A stretch of DNA of 64,000 bases. It comes from Paraphysomonas bandaiensis (taxonomy: Eukaryota; Chrysophyceae). Under the pieces are notes generated by a model that was not told the DNA's origin, did no database searches, and worked only from the letters and a program-made list of their open reading frames with translations. Below are positions 1-17,689 of this stretch, one piece after another (the stretch's first letter is position 1; every line of letters starts with the position of its first letter). The position numbers and the translations under genes are program-made. The DNA lies in the NCBI GenBank assembly GCA_965644295.1, contig CBFFRP010000125.1, forward strand, positions 175,005 through 239,004, read 5' to 3'.

Positions 1-4892
<4,892 letters not shown>

Positions 4893-6598
4893 CTAATACA
4901 GATCATAATAACGAAAAACACTTCTTAATTTTGCAAGATATGAAGATAAAAGACACCACCTGAGGTTACATATGTACAACTCGACACTTGACCTGTCACC
5001 GAGGAGTCACCAAAGAAATCTCCCCTGCAATACAGCATTGCTTAAACTACGACGGAAGAATACCACACACGCACTTTCTTAGGAGAAGAGGGTTGGTCAT
5101 AGCTTTCTGTACTCGCACAGTGCCATCACTACAGAAACGAGACGATCAATACTGCTAGGTCCAATGTACAAAAAATATACCGTATGACGTATACAGTGTC
5201 CGACTTCTGGCCTTCTGATATGATATACTCGCGATCAGGAAATGACTATTCAGATATCACAGATTAAATATATTTGTTGGTCATATGTCAATTACCTGTA
5301 TCGTGCATCGGTTCTCAAGATCGCCTAGTTCTGTATGGAGAATACACATCAGCAAAACAATAGCCACAACGTAAGCTACATAGCAGGCAAAAGCTCACAA
5401 ACACCTTTGACGCTAAGTGAGTGGAACAAAGGAACACTACGCATGAAGTCTGCAAAGGACAACTCGGCATCGTCTGCAAATACTCATTATGATATTACAC
5501 ATTTAATATGCAACTTTATATTTACCGGTGGTAGGGGAAAACGTGGTTGACTTTTTGGTGTGAAGGTGAGATTGACGAATATCCGGCTTCTCCATTTGCT
5601 GCCAGAACGGAGGTTTGTATGATAAGCTGATGTTGACACCTAAGAAGTAAAACCCATTACAAAGCGTGTGCACGTACGCCACTTCATATAGCTATCTATG
5701 CACCTGATGCTTTGAGGCTGTGTGGATGCAATAATTTTTCTATGTATACACCGGTGACGAAAGTCAGACAACCATTACAACGGCAGCACTGTATACTCAC
5801 CAGAGTTGGGAGACAACAGGGTGCCATTGCCGGACCAACGCTCCCATGTGAGCTTCTGATGAAACTCTGCCAGAGAAAGCTTTGAGTCTCCCTCAGCAGC
5901 CATCCCGGCCGTTACTCGACGGGATCTGCTTCTCATTCTACATGTGATACACATGTACGGTGACAAACTGGCGATTTAGATATAGATATGCGTAAATAGT
6001 TGATACACTACATAATACTTTGGTTATATTATAATTTCACTTAACGTACCGTCTTATGTCCAACTCTGACTCATCAGCATCGCTGTTGTTCTCCTCTGAG
6101 TATGAGTCTCCACTTACAGAGCGTCTGCGGCCAGTAGAAGTAGTATTTTCCTTCATACTAATCAACTGAATAGTAAATAAAATATTAGTGGTACCTGAAA
6201 TTGACTCACGATGGAGTTTTCGTGTAGCTTTTTACGTGCAACAGTTTTCATGTAGAGATCTTGAATTCTCTGTGGTCTCTGTATCTGCGGAGGGAACTCC
6301 CCGTCACACTGTGACAGCAGATTATAAACGTTATTTTTGTCATACGATAATAGCATACCATAGATGACAAAGCCAAAAGATCTTCCTCAGTGTAATCTAA
6401 CGTGAGGTATCTCTTCAACGGAATCAAGAATGTCGGATCTGGGTTACACATCTCTTCCACTTGGTCACAAAGCAATGAGATAATGTCATCCCGGGTTTCA
6501 AATACAGCATCTGATTCATTCTTCTGGCTCTCATCACTGGAGGTTTTCTCTCTCAATGCGCTTTTGAATGGCTGAACATTCGGAATTGTTTTCAACAT
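4893..6598 (-). CDS. Probable 5' exons of the GAF-PI3K gene, or a small upstream gene
   Basis: Open stretches with splice-like borders continue upstream of the PI3K on the same strand. At 6598-6360 an ATG opens a reading frame beginning MLKTIPNVQPFK and reaching DYTEEDLLALSSM. A donor follows, then an exon starting CDGEFPPQIQRPQRIQDLY near 6310-6210. Around 6110-6050 lies an acidic exon (EENNSDADESELDIR), and at 5945-5812 one reading GDSKLSLAEFHQKLTWERW before a GTGAGT donor. No domain is recognised. Their strand and spacing fit the N-terminus of the PI3K, with 6598 the likely start codon, but I could not chain every junction across 4.9-5.8 kb. They could instead be a separate gene. Confidence 0.4.
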
Positions 6599-7009
6599 GC
6601 TTATTAGCCAGAGTCAGCAAACTATTTCAATTCAAAGATAAAATATACAGCCTGTGGTGAGTAAGAATGCGTGATATAGTCACCAAACTTCCAGCTTAAT
6701 AGGTGGAATATTTTTTCGAGTGAGAAGCATATTCTACATCGACTTAAAGTGATTTACTCACTCCTGCCTGTATTAACATGCACTCTACACTCTACCTTTA
6801 ATACAAAGATAGATATTCAGGTGAGACTACATAGAATACGCCGTCGTAGTGTGAGGTATTTTACTGTTGGCAGTTGTCACCTGCGGTATTTCAAAATACA
6901 GTTGATATACAGAAGATGTATATGTACAGTCGAAGTGTTGCTGTGTTGTAACTTTAAAGTTAGCAGTTGCAAAAGAGTTAATTCAGATATCAGTATCAAT
7001 CACAACTAG

Positions 7010-7492
<483 letters not shown>

Positions 7493-8690
7493 GGTCCTCA
7501 TTCGTAGTCAATGTAAAATCTGTGTGTAATAACTACAAAATATTTAGCTTATTACACAATGCACATTTTGTAGCGATTGAGTCAGAGGAAATAGAGTTAG
7601 ATCCCTCTATTATGTCATGTTGTGCTCATATTAGTCAGATATATGTGGAATGACAAGGTGATGGGGTGAATGTCATTCATATTCATATACTCAAGCAGGA
7701 AGCTGGTCATACATATTATATTGAGAACTGAGATGTCTAATTGAATACTATGTTTGAATGTTTACCGATATATTTAAATGTTGTCAGATGTCAGATATAT
7801 ATGCCCTGTTCAATAGATCCAATATTTTTTCACTATGTAATATATTATATATTTCATATTGTCATTCAATAACCAATAACAACGTGAATTTAGAAAATAG
7901 CGCAGTACTTGGTGTAGCAATATGTTCGTCATCAACATCAAAAAGAATTACAAATGCTCATTATTTGTTGTATTAGTAATGGTTCACACATGTATCAGAT
8001 ATATATTGAAGGAAGCCGATAGGCAATATGAAACCAGACAACATATTATTACGATATTTACACAGGTTTCTAGCATCCTTTAAGCCTTATAATGATTTCC
8101 GAAAGCAATATTTTACCAGGCGGGCCACTGGTATCACATTCATAATTAATATCAGCTTGTGGGAATGCCTTACATACAATTGTCCTTTATATGAACACAC
8201 AAGGCTAGTAGAAAAAGTTAAGTGAAATGGTGGACTACATAATAAGCTAATGTATCATCAGTATAAGCACCATGCACCTTTGTACAGCCCTCAACTGCCA
8301 ACAATGATGTTGCCGTCTTCGTTTGCCAACAATGATATATATTCAAGTATAATAGTGTAAATCATGACGTGTACTGGTTTGGGACCACTATTTGTCGCTG
8401 TGTCACCTGTAGTGTACGTGTGCAAGAATAAACGGGACAGCGGTGTGTGTGCAAGTATAATAGAATTAAATCATGAATAGCACTCAAATCGGGACGGCAT
8501 CATCATATATGAACAATTTTCACAAGCATTTTTGAACTACCAGTAGAACTACTAAACAGGGTTTGTAAATGGTAATACAGAGAATGTACAGTTGGAAAGG
8601 GCCTATGATTCAAAAGAATATGGCTCAGGGTGGACGGGATTCGTAAGCCATATCAAAAGTCCCATGTGAGTTGGTGTGACAAGGTTCAAT
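7493..8690. other. Calmodulin 3' flank, no gene seen
   Basis: AT-rich sequence with only short spurious frames. A poorly conserved duplicated motif (atatattcaagtataatag / gtgcaagtataatag) occurs near 8340-8460. No exon-like or RNA-like structure was recognised. Confidence 0.6.
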
Positions 8691-8699
8691 CTCTTTAAC

Positions 8700-8895
8700 T
8701 GAAAATGGTCCTTGAGATGGTTGAGAGTCAAGTGCAAGGTGTCGCCCTATATGCCTGGAATATGTATCGCTGCTGGTGCAACTGGGTGGTTATATGGATG
8801 ATCTACCTTTTTCTTTTTTTTTACCAGGAATACTACATCTTTTGGAAAATATATCCAAGAGTTCACTGCATGGTATATATGATCAAGAGGCCCTC
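8700..8895 (+). mobile_element. hAT transposase relic, N-terminal part
   Basis: Degenerate coding sequence matching the better-preserved relic at 43.4 kb. Both contain nearly the same stretch, 'gtgcaactgggtggttat.ggatg.tctacctttttctttt'. In the 43.4-kb copy this reads WVVMDGLPFSFVEG, the hAT motif in which W, LPF and VE are typical. Here frameshifts (for example an extra T run at 8810-8822) break the frame. The dispersed repeat follows directly. Confidence 0.55.
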
Positions 8896-9400
8896 AACAA
8901 AGTCGGACTCGCAACTTTTCGTGTGGTGTTCTGGGGGGTAAGTACCGGAGAGATTCTCTCTGGGAAACTAACGTGAGCCGCAAACGTATAGCCAGCAGAT
9001 ATTCTTCTGCAAACTCATAGCCGAATGCTTGTGTGGTATAAGGGACACTAATAAGTGTCACTTGTGTAGACGTCTTTGGGCCCTGACGAATAAATAGGCA
9101 TCCGGAAATGAGCCCACCTCAAGGGCATCCGGGACAGGGCCCACCTTAAGGGTAACTGGGGTATTGGGCTGCCTGCTGAAGTCAAGCGTCGGGGATGTTC
9201 ACCTAAAGAACTCAGAGCGGAAGTGGTCGCACCTTGGTGCCTGCGGCGACGCACAAGCAGCTTCCGTAGCGTCAAATAGTAGGATAAAAAAGTGTGTACT
9301 GATTAGTTACAGGGGCAGAGGTCTAACTAGTTTGTCTAGCATTCATCTAGCTACTAAGTTGGTGCAGGTTATTAACACCTATTGCTAATAATAAGACTTT
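8895..9400 (+). repeat. Dispersed repeat A, about 500 bp, copy 1
   Basis: Starts near 'caacaaagtcggactcg' and runs through 'gtgagccgca', 'gtctttgggccctgacgaataaa' and 'gcatccgg', then 'gcggcgacgcacaagcagctt' and a tail ending 'aagactttcaatatg'. The same order of blocks recurs at 17.69-18.22 kb and, inverted, at 10.24-10.70 kb. The second half alone recurs at 26.85 and 58.85 kb. No coding capacity is conserved. It is probably a non-autonomous element; its class was not determined. Confidence 0.75.
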
Positions 9401-9429
9401 CAATATGATCAAGATGTAAAGGAAAAGTG

Positions 9430-9620
9430 TCCACTAATCTGCGTGGCTAAAGGCAACCAAAAACGCAAGAAAACACGCATCAAAATGACATCACGATATC
9501 GTGGTATGAAGCATTAGTATAGTAGTACTACCAATGTTTACAATAGGTTGTTCAGCAGAGAGCAAAGATTGTTATGACTACTGTATATGCGTGCAAATCG
9601 GTACGTTTGTAATATTGAAT
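9430..9620 (+). mobile_element. hAT transposase relic, C-terminal part
   Basis: Aligns by eye with 44080-44260: 'aacgcaagaaaacacgcatcaaaatgacatcacgatatcg' and 'actaccaatgttt...ggttgtt.a.cagag'. In the 44-kb copy the latter encodes TTNVCEWLFNRAD, the start of the hAT C-terminal dimerisation motif. Frames are broken here. Confidence 0.6.
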
Positions 9621-9749
9621 AATTTTCTGAATTAGCAAGCCCAGTTATTAGTTAATTAGCCTATAGATGTAAAACTAGTTTCTAAACACAACCGTTCTCA
9701 TGTAATAATCAGATATTCTATATTTTCTGAACTACAATATCATACCAAA

Positions 9750-9930
9750 GGTACCGATTTGAACGCATATAAATGTCAATATTATGACAAGAAGGTGTCT
9801 AGGTGTCATTTGCCAAAATCGTCATAGCAATCTTAGCTATGCCGAACAACCTATCGTAAACGATATTGTGATGTCAGTTTGGTGCGTGTTTTCTTGCGTT
9901 TTTGGTTGCCTTTAATTGAACCCTTGGTAA
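9750..9930 (-). mobile_element. hAT transposase relic, C-terminal part, inverted
   Basis: The reverse complement repeats the 9430-9620 sequence: 'aggcaaccaaaaacgcaagaaaacacgc', 'cgataggttgttcggca', and on to 'gacacctagacaccttc', which matches 44217-44236. With the copy at 9430-9620 it forms the inner arms of an inverted repeat. Confidence 0.65.
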
Positions 9931-10234
9931 CTAATTGCTATTATTATTGTTGGGTATCTCTCACCAACTAATTGCCAATTAATTGTTACTCAAGCCTGCT
10001 TTGCTCTATAGAGGTGCTATTGAAACGGTAATGCCTATCTGTGGAGACAGCTTTAATTTGAATATGTATATTAACTTATTTACAGAGGGGTGGGTGGTGG
10101 TGATATATAGTGTCTCGACGATACATACATGATGAGAGCGGGATGAATATTATCGTGAAAACCAATCTTGTATGTTATCACTGCGTAAAATTTTGAAATT
10201 ACTCTACAGGGTTTTATATGCGAAGCATCGGAAG

Positions 10235-10700
10235 CAGTAGTGAATGTCTTATTACTAGCAACAGTGTCAGTGCTTAAGTCTGATATCCTACTATTATATA
10301 ACGCTACGAAAGCTGCTTGTGCGTCACCGCAACAACCAACGCCTTCGCCCCATCTCTCAAAGCAAACGCAAAGAGAAAGTAGAATGTTAATATACCTGGC
10401 ATCTGCTAACTTCAGGATTTTTGAGTTGTTAAGGTGAACAGCCTGGATGCTTGACTTCAGCAGGCAGCCCAATACCCCGGATGCCCTTGAGGCGGGCCCA
10501 TTCCCGGATGCCTGCTTATTTTATTCAGGGTCCAAAAAGGTCAACTGCACAAGTGACACTTATTAGTGTTCCTTGTACCACACAAGCATTCGGCTATAAG
10601 TGGAAGAACAATTTCTGCTGACTATATATGCGGCTCACGTTAGTTTCCCGGTGCTTATCCCCCAGAACACCACGAAAAAGTTGGAGTCGGACTTTGTTGA
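10235..10700 (-). repeat. Dispersed repeat A, copy 2, inverted
   Basis: The reverse complement carries the same blocks as 8895-9400 in the same order: 'agtccgactccaactttttcgtgg' side outermost, then 'gtgagccgca', 'ctttttggaccctgaataaaa', 'gcatccgggaa', 'gacgcacaagcagctttcgtagcg'. With copy 1 it forms the outer arms of an inverted repeat centred near 9.75 kb. Confidence 0.75.
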
Positions 10701-11135
10701 GGGTCAGAAATACATTATAATATCGAATGATTTCATCAAATATTATATATACTTATACACCATAGTGAGACTAGCTTCGAAGTCATATATTCATCATGAT
10801 TTTCCTGATTGCGCTTCATCGACGAGTGTCGAGTTTTTACATCAGTTCAACTAAAATACAACATACAATATATTATATTAGTGAAATAATACATAAGAAA
10901 AAAGAGGTCTTCGTTATCATTAACTAAAATTAAAGGTATTATTATTATTAAATAATATAGAATATAACAGTTAGTATAATACGTGAGACTCTTTAATTCC
11001 TACAGCGACACAAAGACATCTATAAATACAGATATTTTAGCTAAACTAGCACTGCCTGTTATTATAATACACATTCAGTTCGATACCGACATGGTCGAGC
11101 AAAGAATGTAATTTGATGAACCTGATATCATGTAG
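10701..11135. other. AT-rich intergenic sequence
   Basis: Very AT-rich (for example 'attattattattaaataatatag' near 10940). No exon or RNA structure seen. It is the 3' flank of the zinc-finger gene that ends at 11136. Confidence 0.6.
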
Positions 11136-12993
11136 CTAAAACTGAGTTCGACTGTTGATCGATGCTTTATCGCCATCGATAGGTGAGGGCCACTGACATA
11201 TACCAACGGAACTTAAGGGAAGTGTTCTCAGAGGGACTGAAGCAGCTGGGTCGTCCGTTTGCATTGTTTGTTTCGGTATCACAGATTTCTCATAATCTGT
11301 GATTGCTTTATGCATACAGTTTTGAGTTTTTTTCTCATTTTCTCCAGTTTCCACAACTTGCACGTTCGAAGGAAAATGATGGACGTGGGCATTGCCTCCG
11401 CTATTCCGCTTCCTCGAACTAGAAGCCGCTAGTGCAGTACTAATGTACGAGGGGTGCGGGGAGCTTCTGATTTCGGAGCTCTGCGAATTACTAACACTTG
11501 TACTTCCTGTGGGATCATCATCTGAGAATGAGAACGGCGACCAATTAGCAGAAGCATGGGCGGCTACACCACTGCTACTACTGCTACTGCATGTGTCACT
11601 TGAATTACTTGAGCTTCCCTGCGTTGAAGTAGTGCCGCCCTCAACCGAAGTTGTCGCCCGGGGATTACTGACACCATTGTACGCTGCAACAACATCAGAC
11701 ATGGAGAACGCCAATGATGTGAGAAGCTGGGAATTAAGTTTAGGGACCCCAGAAGTCCAATTTCCAGTGCTACCCACCATATGCTGCTGTCGTACAGTAC
11801 GCACAATGTGTTCGTGGCTGGGCATATAGTGTCCATAGTTTCCTGCCGCCGCAGTAGCAGCAACTTTGGATGCGATCAAGTAGTCGACGGAAGCAGCTGT
11901 TGAGACTTCGTAAGGTACTCGGCTAATCGCTGCGGGAATATCATTCATAGCGAAGGACGAGGGGTAATGCCCAGCTGGCTCAGGTGGCTGCATTGCAGTG
12001 TTCATGACAAGCATGTCATCAAGGCGGTGCTCGAAGTGCGCAGTCTGAAGTGGTGTATATGGGTGATAAGATGACACTCGAGTGACTTGTTTATTCTCTT
12101 CGTTTTGCACTTGTAGTTGTTGATTCTGTAGTCGCATCGGTTGACTGCAGCTCTCATTGCAGGTTTCTCGCTGAGTGATGCCATCCATCCCTACACGCAC
12201 ATCAGAACCCGAAGAATGACTTTTACTTCCACATTCATGGGGCAGGGAAAATGGCCGTGTTGACTGCATAGGCATCAGGAACGAATTCTCGTTGGACAGC
12301 ATGGAATCGGAGCCCCGCTCTGATCGTCGCTCTTTAGCCTGCCTCTCTCTAACGTACGGAGCAAGCTGGCTGGGGTATGAGGGATACGCCTCGTAGTGCT
12401 TCAGCTTACTGGATACAGCACTAACATTGCTATCTGACGGGTCCATGACACGGCTCATGACTTCTACTGAAGATTGTGGACGTTCGGAATCGATACGCCC
12501 AACCTCTTCACTTTTTATGAAAGCGGCTTTGCCCTTAGTAGCAGGACATTTTCGGTAGCAGTGATTCTGAAATATCCAAATAAATATCTATTAAGTTGAT
12601 AGAAATGACACAGACCTGCCGGTTGCACATGACGGACTTGTTGCTGCAACAGCACTTCTCCTTGCACTGAAGTATTTATTATTTACTCACACAGATTATA
12701 AAATGCTCATACCACTGGGCACCCTTCAACAAACACTTTATCACCATGCTCGTCTTTCATTTTCTCCGCGCATCTATATACACTTATTTTTACTAAATAG
12801 AATTATAAAAACAACAACCGCACCGTTCACAAAAAATATGGGGACAAGACGGTCGAGGACATATAACTTTACGCTTCCTTATATTTCCACACCTGTGGCA
12901 GGAAACTCGATGCTCAGGTGCGGATCTATGAGATGGCGAGTATGTTGATACTACGCTGGCTAGAATATCCAGCGCATTGGAGGTATCGTCCAT
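11136..12993 (-). CDS. CDCA7-type zinc-finger protein (zf-4CXXC_R1)
   Basis: Likely nuclear chromatin protein. Exons: 12993-12824, 12773-12713, 12666-12616, 12566-11136. The spliced N-terminus reads CHRCGNIRKRKVICPRPSC, PHIFCERCAEKM, then FVEGCPVCKEKCCCSNKS and CNRQNHCYRKCP. This is the CxxC / C..C / FCxRC / GCPxCxxxCCC layout of the zf-4CXXC_R1 domain found in CDCA7 and some JmjC proteins. The zinc finger ends at about residue 108; the remaining roughly 460 residues are Ser/Thr/Asn-rich and apparently disordered, with an SSSNSSDTCSSSSSS tract. In animals and plants CDCA7 proteins recruit the HELLS/DDM1 remodeller to DNA; whether this one does is inference. The start is the ATG just before DDTSNALDILAS. 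Phases agree at all three junctions. Confidence 0.8.
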
Positions 12994-13533
12994 GACAAAA
13001 ACAGGGTCAACAATTAATAAAAATACCACACGTTTAATCCACCATAGTCTTATTCGGGTTATTTACATGACTGTATATCAGAATGTAGCAAACTTTGCAC
13101 TTCTATGTCTCTAAAACGAAGTGTGAAGGGCACAAACCATAGGTCGTCACCGAAGATAAACTTCAGAAGGTTGAAGTCAATCTCAGCACTTCATGCGTAT
13201 TATTTGGTAAGATTGCTAAAAAAATACGCACCTCAAGACCTCTGACACCGTACAATATCGTATTTTTCCGGTTTTGTGGGTTGCTGTAGCGGTGTACTAC
13301 GCGGGCTCCAGCAATCCGTTTTGAACTTAGCTATAGTGTCAGTCTTGCTGGTAGAAATTTCGTGGCGTATCTTGAAAGGACAAGCACTTAAAATAAGTTA
13401 CCGCTGTAAGAAAAGATAATTTTTTTGGCGTTGTGTTGCAGTGATGAGTATGTTCATATCTGAGAGTGGCTGTATATACAGTCATTGCTTGATATTGTCA
13501 CACTTACACTATATGCATAGCTTATTCTGAGCG
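12994..13533. promoter_or_regulatory. Divergent intergenic region between zinc-finger and kinase genes
   Basis: 540 bp separate the start codons of two genes transcribed away from each other, so both promoters must lie here or in unseen 5' exons. No specific element was recognised. Confidence 0.4.
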
Positions 13534-16513
13534 ATGTCCAACCGTCCTGTATTGAAGAAGCAAGAAAGTCTAACAGAGACTCCACATGCCTCTAAAGCTG
13601 AATTTGAAGCTTTTTTCGGGTTTGTCGAATCGCAATTTTCATTAATCGAGAGAGCCATACGCACTGTCAATTATGAGCCTGGAACACTTGACATTCATGA
13701 AAAGGCTACAAATGTCAATGTTGAGACGATGAAATCAACGATTGCCAACTCTATTGCGAGCGAGAATAGGCTTACTCCTAGGCTGAGAGATGCAATTCTT
13801 CATTTTTTTGTGGAGCCTCCTGTGATGAACTCACCTGCCAGCAATAAAATATCTGTACACACCACAGGGAATAACCGACTGGAGGATATGCTGCTTGACT
13901 TACAAATAGACTCCACAAAGAAGATCGTAATTGCTGTTAGTAAAGTAACATATGCGATTTCTTTCTGGAATGCCCCACCCACTGAAACCGATCTGACTGA
14001 TGATCCCGCAGAGTTTAGATTCGCTGTCACGCTCTCTCGCCAGGCCGGTGAAACTAATGAAACGAGTAACTGGGATTTCCGTTTTACAGGGTCGATCGAT
14101 ATTAGACATGTTGACACTGCGCTCTACACTAAGCTTGAGTCTGAGTTTGACAAAAACTTTCACGCAGAGCAGACGTTCACGCCATCAGCCATCACTGCAC
14201 TCAGTAAGCCACGCGAGGCTATTTATGATACTGTGAGCTTGACAGACGATTTTACGCCTGTTGTGAACCCAAAACCGGACGATATTCGGGCAATTCTGCT
14301 GAAGGTGGTCAAATCTAATGTGCTTTTCAAATCCTACACCATAGACGAGCAGAAAGCTATCGTTGGGGCTTTTGAAAGCTCTTCCGCTGCTCCTGGAGAT
14401 GTTGTTATCCGCCAAGGTGACGAGGGGGCATACTTTTATGTAATTGAATCAGGTGAAATGGAGATCCTGTTGGACGCTGATGGGCTGGAAGTGCAGATTG
14501 GTCGTATTCTCTCCCGCGGGGACTACTTTGGTGAGCTCGCACTTATGTACAACACCCCCCGTGCAGCCTCAGTGCGCGCCGTTTCTCCTTGTCGTCTATG
14601 GCGCATCGATCGTCGAACTTACCGTTCTATTGTTACCTATTTCCACAACATAGCCATGACAGAACATACTCAATTTGTGCGGAATGTGGAGATTCATGGC
14701 ACGAAGATCGGAGATATTCTAAAGCCCAGTGAAGTCGACAAGGTCGTTTCTCACCTGGAGACGGAAGATTTCGGAGATGGTAGCGTGATAGTACGCCAGG
14801 GCAACACTGGAGATAACTTCTATATCATCAAGGCTGGAAATGTTGCTGTATGGCAACAGCAGATGGTCGATGGCAGCCCGATATGGGTGCAGCTGACAAC
14901 TCTGCACAAAGGCGATTTCTTTGGCGAAAAAGCTCTACTGAAGGAAGATGTACGACAGGCATCCTGTATTGCTTTGGGCGATGTCACCTGTTTGTCTCTC
15001 AACAGACAGGATTTCATTGAGATGCTTGGTAGTTGGAAGGATAAAATCGCAGCAGCAGAGAGAGGCGACAACGTGGATACTCCTGTATCTAATGCCACCG
15101 ATCACAAGGAGTTCCGGAAGAACATGACGCTGGATGATCTAACCACTCTCCGGACACTCGGTCAGGGAGCATTCGGGCGAGTGAAGCTTTGCCAGCATAA
15201 GACTACTGGAGAGACGTTTGCACTCAAGTGTCAGTCGAAGAAGGTGAGTGCTGAAGTTTGTATAAGATTTTAATTAAGTTCTGCTATTTACTGTAGGCCA
15301 TCGTGCGCCTGCGTATTCAAGACAATGTCATTAACGAAATGCGTCTTATGCGTATGATTGAGCACGAACGGATCGGAAAGCTTTATTGTGCTCTGCAAGA
15401 TACGCGAAATATTTACTTCGTGTTGGAGCTGCTACAAGGAGGTGAGTTTTTCACTTACCTCCAGAAGGTGGGCAGGTTATCAGAGGCGAAGGCATGCTTC
15501 TACGCTGCCTCTGTGGTCTCGGCATACACTGCGTTGCACGAACTCAAAATCGCGTACAGAGACCTCAAACCCGAGAATATGGTGCTCGATGCGAAGGTGT
15601 GACTTGGCTATTTCAAAATACGATTTGTGTGCATTGGCAGTGTGTTGTCGATCTAGATATCTTATATTTCGGTCACTAATGGTTGTGTCGCAGGGTTTTG
15701 TAAAGATTGTTGACTTAGGTCTTGCAAAGCAGATCCAGAATGGCAAGACGTGGACTATGTGTGGTACCCCGGACTACCTTGCACCAGGTGCGTTGTTATG
15801 CTTGGCGCTGTGTACGAAACACTTACAGTTACGTTACAGAGATCATTCTCAATGAGGGACATGATATGGCGGTTGATTACTGGGCGCTGGTGAGTTTCTG
15901 GCTTGCATGTTTTTATGCACTGCAGCACGAACATTCATAGATTGTTGCGTTGTGCTTATTCTGTAGTGTTCTGTTGTGACATTTGCGTACTTGAACTGCA
16001 GGGTGTCCTCATTTACGAAATGGTAACTGGATGGCCGCCGTTTTACGCCGATGAGCCGATGAAGACATATGAAAAGATAGTTGCCTGTGCTGTCAGCTTT
16101 CCAGTGTATATTACCCGCCAGCTAAGCGACCTCGTGAGCAAGCTGCTGACTACTCAGCCTGGTAAGCGCCTGGGCAACCTAAAGGGTGGCATCAACGATA
16201 TCATGAAACACAAATGGTTCGCTTCTTTTGACTGGGCCGGCCTGGACGCACTCACCATTCCTGCGCCTTACGTGCCGACCGTAAGTACTGAAATGTGTAC
16301 TATCTATGTATTTTACTTGTTGTGCCTTGTAATCTTTGTCACCATATATTCTTTTGATTATAACATGTATGCAGATTAAAGATGCCACTGACGTCAGCAA
16401 CTTCGACAATTACGATGACGAAAAGCTGCCGGTAAATCTTAATCAATCAGCCGCGTACATTATTAACTTTTTAAACCTAGGAGGAAAGCACCTGGGTGGC
16501 CGATTTGAGTTAG
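13534..16513 (+). CDS. Cyclic-nucleotide-dependent protein kinase (PKG architecture)
   Basis: AGC-family Ser/Thr kinase with its regulatory domains in the same chain. Exons: 13534-15243, 15297-15596, 15694-15787, 15840-15889, 16002-16280, 16375-16431, 16481-16513. About 240 N-terminal residues are unrecognised. Two cNMP-binding domains follow, with cassettes FGELALMYNTPRAASVRA and FGEKALLKEDVRQAS. The kinase has GQGAFGRV, ATP lysine in FALKCQSKK, YRDLKPEN, VDLGLAKQI in the DFG position, GTPDYLAPE (split by an intron) and DYWALGVLIYEM. The tail VSNFDNYDDEKLPEES ends TWVADLS. The first cassette has Ala after Arg-Ala, as in cAMP-binding PKA regulatory subunits, where animal PKG has Thr. The ligand may therefore be cAMP or something other than cGMP. 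DLG in place of DFG is unusual but occurs in active kinases. Confidence 0.92.
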
Positions 16514-17099
16514 GTATTTGAGGGACAAATACGTAGTTTGCTTTTATGCATTCTTCTGAAATGCGGAGCAAATGCTTGCATGTGCTAGCGCCTACATTGA
16601 CAGACTAGTTTTTGTCTCTGTGTATTATCTAATTTGTTCGGCCGAACAAATTTGATTGGAATTTATATAATAATAGCATTCTTTATCTGCTCTTGTTGCT
16701 TTAATGCTGCCGTCTGAACGCTTTTGTTTAGGAACACTGCAAGTGAAGTGTGTCAGTCAGTACAACTACTATTTTGACTATCTACGCACTGCATACACCT
16801 ACACTAAATGTGTATATTAGATAGGACTCAATCAAAATGTCAGGAAATCTCGTATTGGAGTTATATGCTATATTCCTTTGACACTTGTACATGACAGAAT
16901 ATCTAAGGAAGATATTTAAGTTGAGGTATATAAAATATGGTACTTCACAGTGATATTTGATTCGGAGCGGATATGATTCTTGGGTGGATTCGGGTGTCCA
17001 TATTTCGGAATGTTGGAGACATATCGTCACCTCAATATCAATCATTGAGATAATTGGACGACGTAAACAATTATTAACTGAACGTAGAATACACTCGAT
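16514..17099. other. Kinase 3' flank, no gene seen
   Basis: AT-rich sequence without a convincing frame. It leads into the hAT element at 17108. Confidence 0.55.
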
Positions 17100-17107
17100 G
17101 CTCAAAC

Positions 17108-17683
17108 CAGGGCCGGTCAACAATATATTATATTATATATTGCAATATATTGCCAGCAGAAATAAAAACTGATAATAATATTTTCAAGATCAATAATAAT
17201 TATTAAATATGTTGCAATATATTGGGCGCTAAGAAGAAAACTTAGCTCGATCGGTAATAACTAGTTAGTAGAGGTCGATCGATATTGGGTGTCAAACTGT
17301 CGTCGTAGCTTCTTGCTGGCTCTATGGCTTTCACAAGCAGCAGCAGCAGCGACGGCCGTATCCAATGAATCAACTTCTGCATTCATTCGAAATCTCGCAG
17401 CCGCTGCTCTCTCTCGACGAGTCAAAGATTCTTCGTATCCATTCTGAATCTTCACAGTGGCTTTTTTGAATGTAGGGTTTTGAACAATATCAGCATCTAC
17501 GGAGAGGTGGGAAGCCGTAAAATTTTTCAATGAGTAGTAGTAGATCAAACTGAGGACGAATATATATTGCAATATATTGCGAGGCCAAATTTTGCTAAAA
17601 TAATAACTAATATATTGTTAACACGCGAAAATAAATAATTGCAATATTTATATTGCAATCCAGTATATTTTTGACTGGCCCTG
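17108..17683. mobile_element. Non-autonomous hAT element, 576 bp, with 8-bp target duplication
   Basis: Left end CAGGGCCGGTCAACAATATA and right end (reverse complement) CAGGGCCAGTCAAAAATATA form terminal inverted repeats with the CAGGGCC start common in hAT elements. The 8 bp gctcaaac occurs immediately before (17100-17107) and immediately after (17684-17691) the element; 8-bp duplications are diagnostic of hAT. The interior is rich in TTGCAATATATTG repeats and holds a minus-strand frame at 17572-17261 that includes KIQNGYEESLTRRERAAAARF and an Ala run over a CAG/CAGC tract, possibly a captured or leftover coding piece. The element landed in the flank of dispersed repeat A copy 3. Confidence 0.9.
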
Positions 17684-17689
17684 GCTCAA

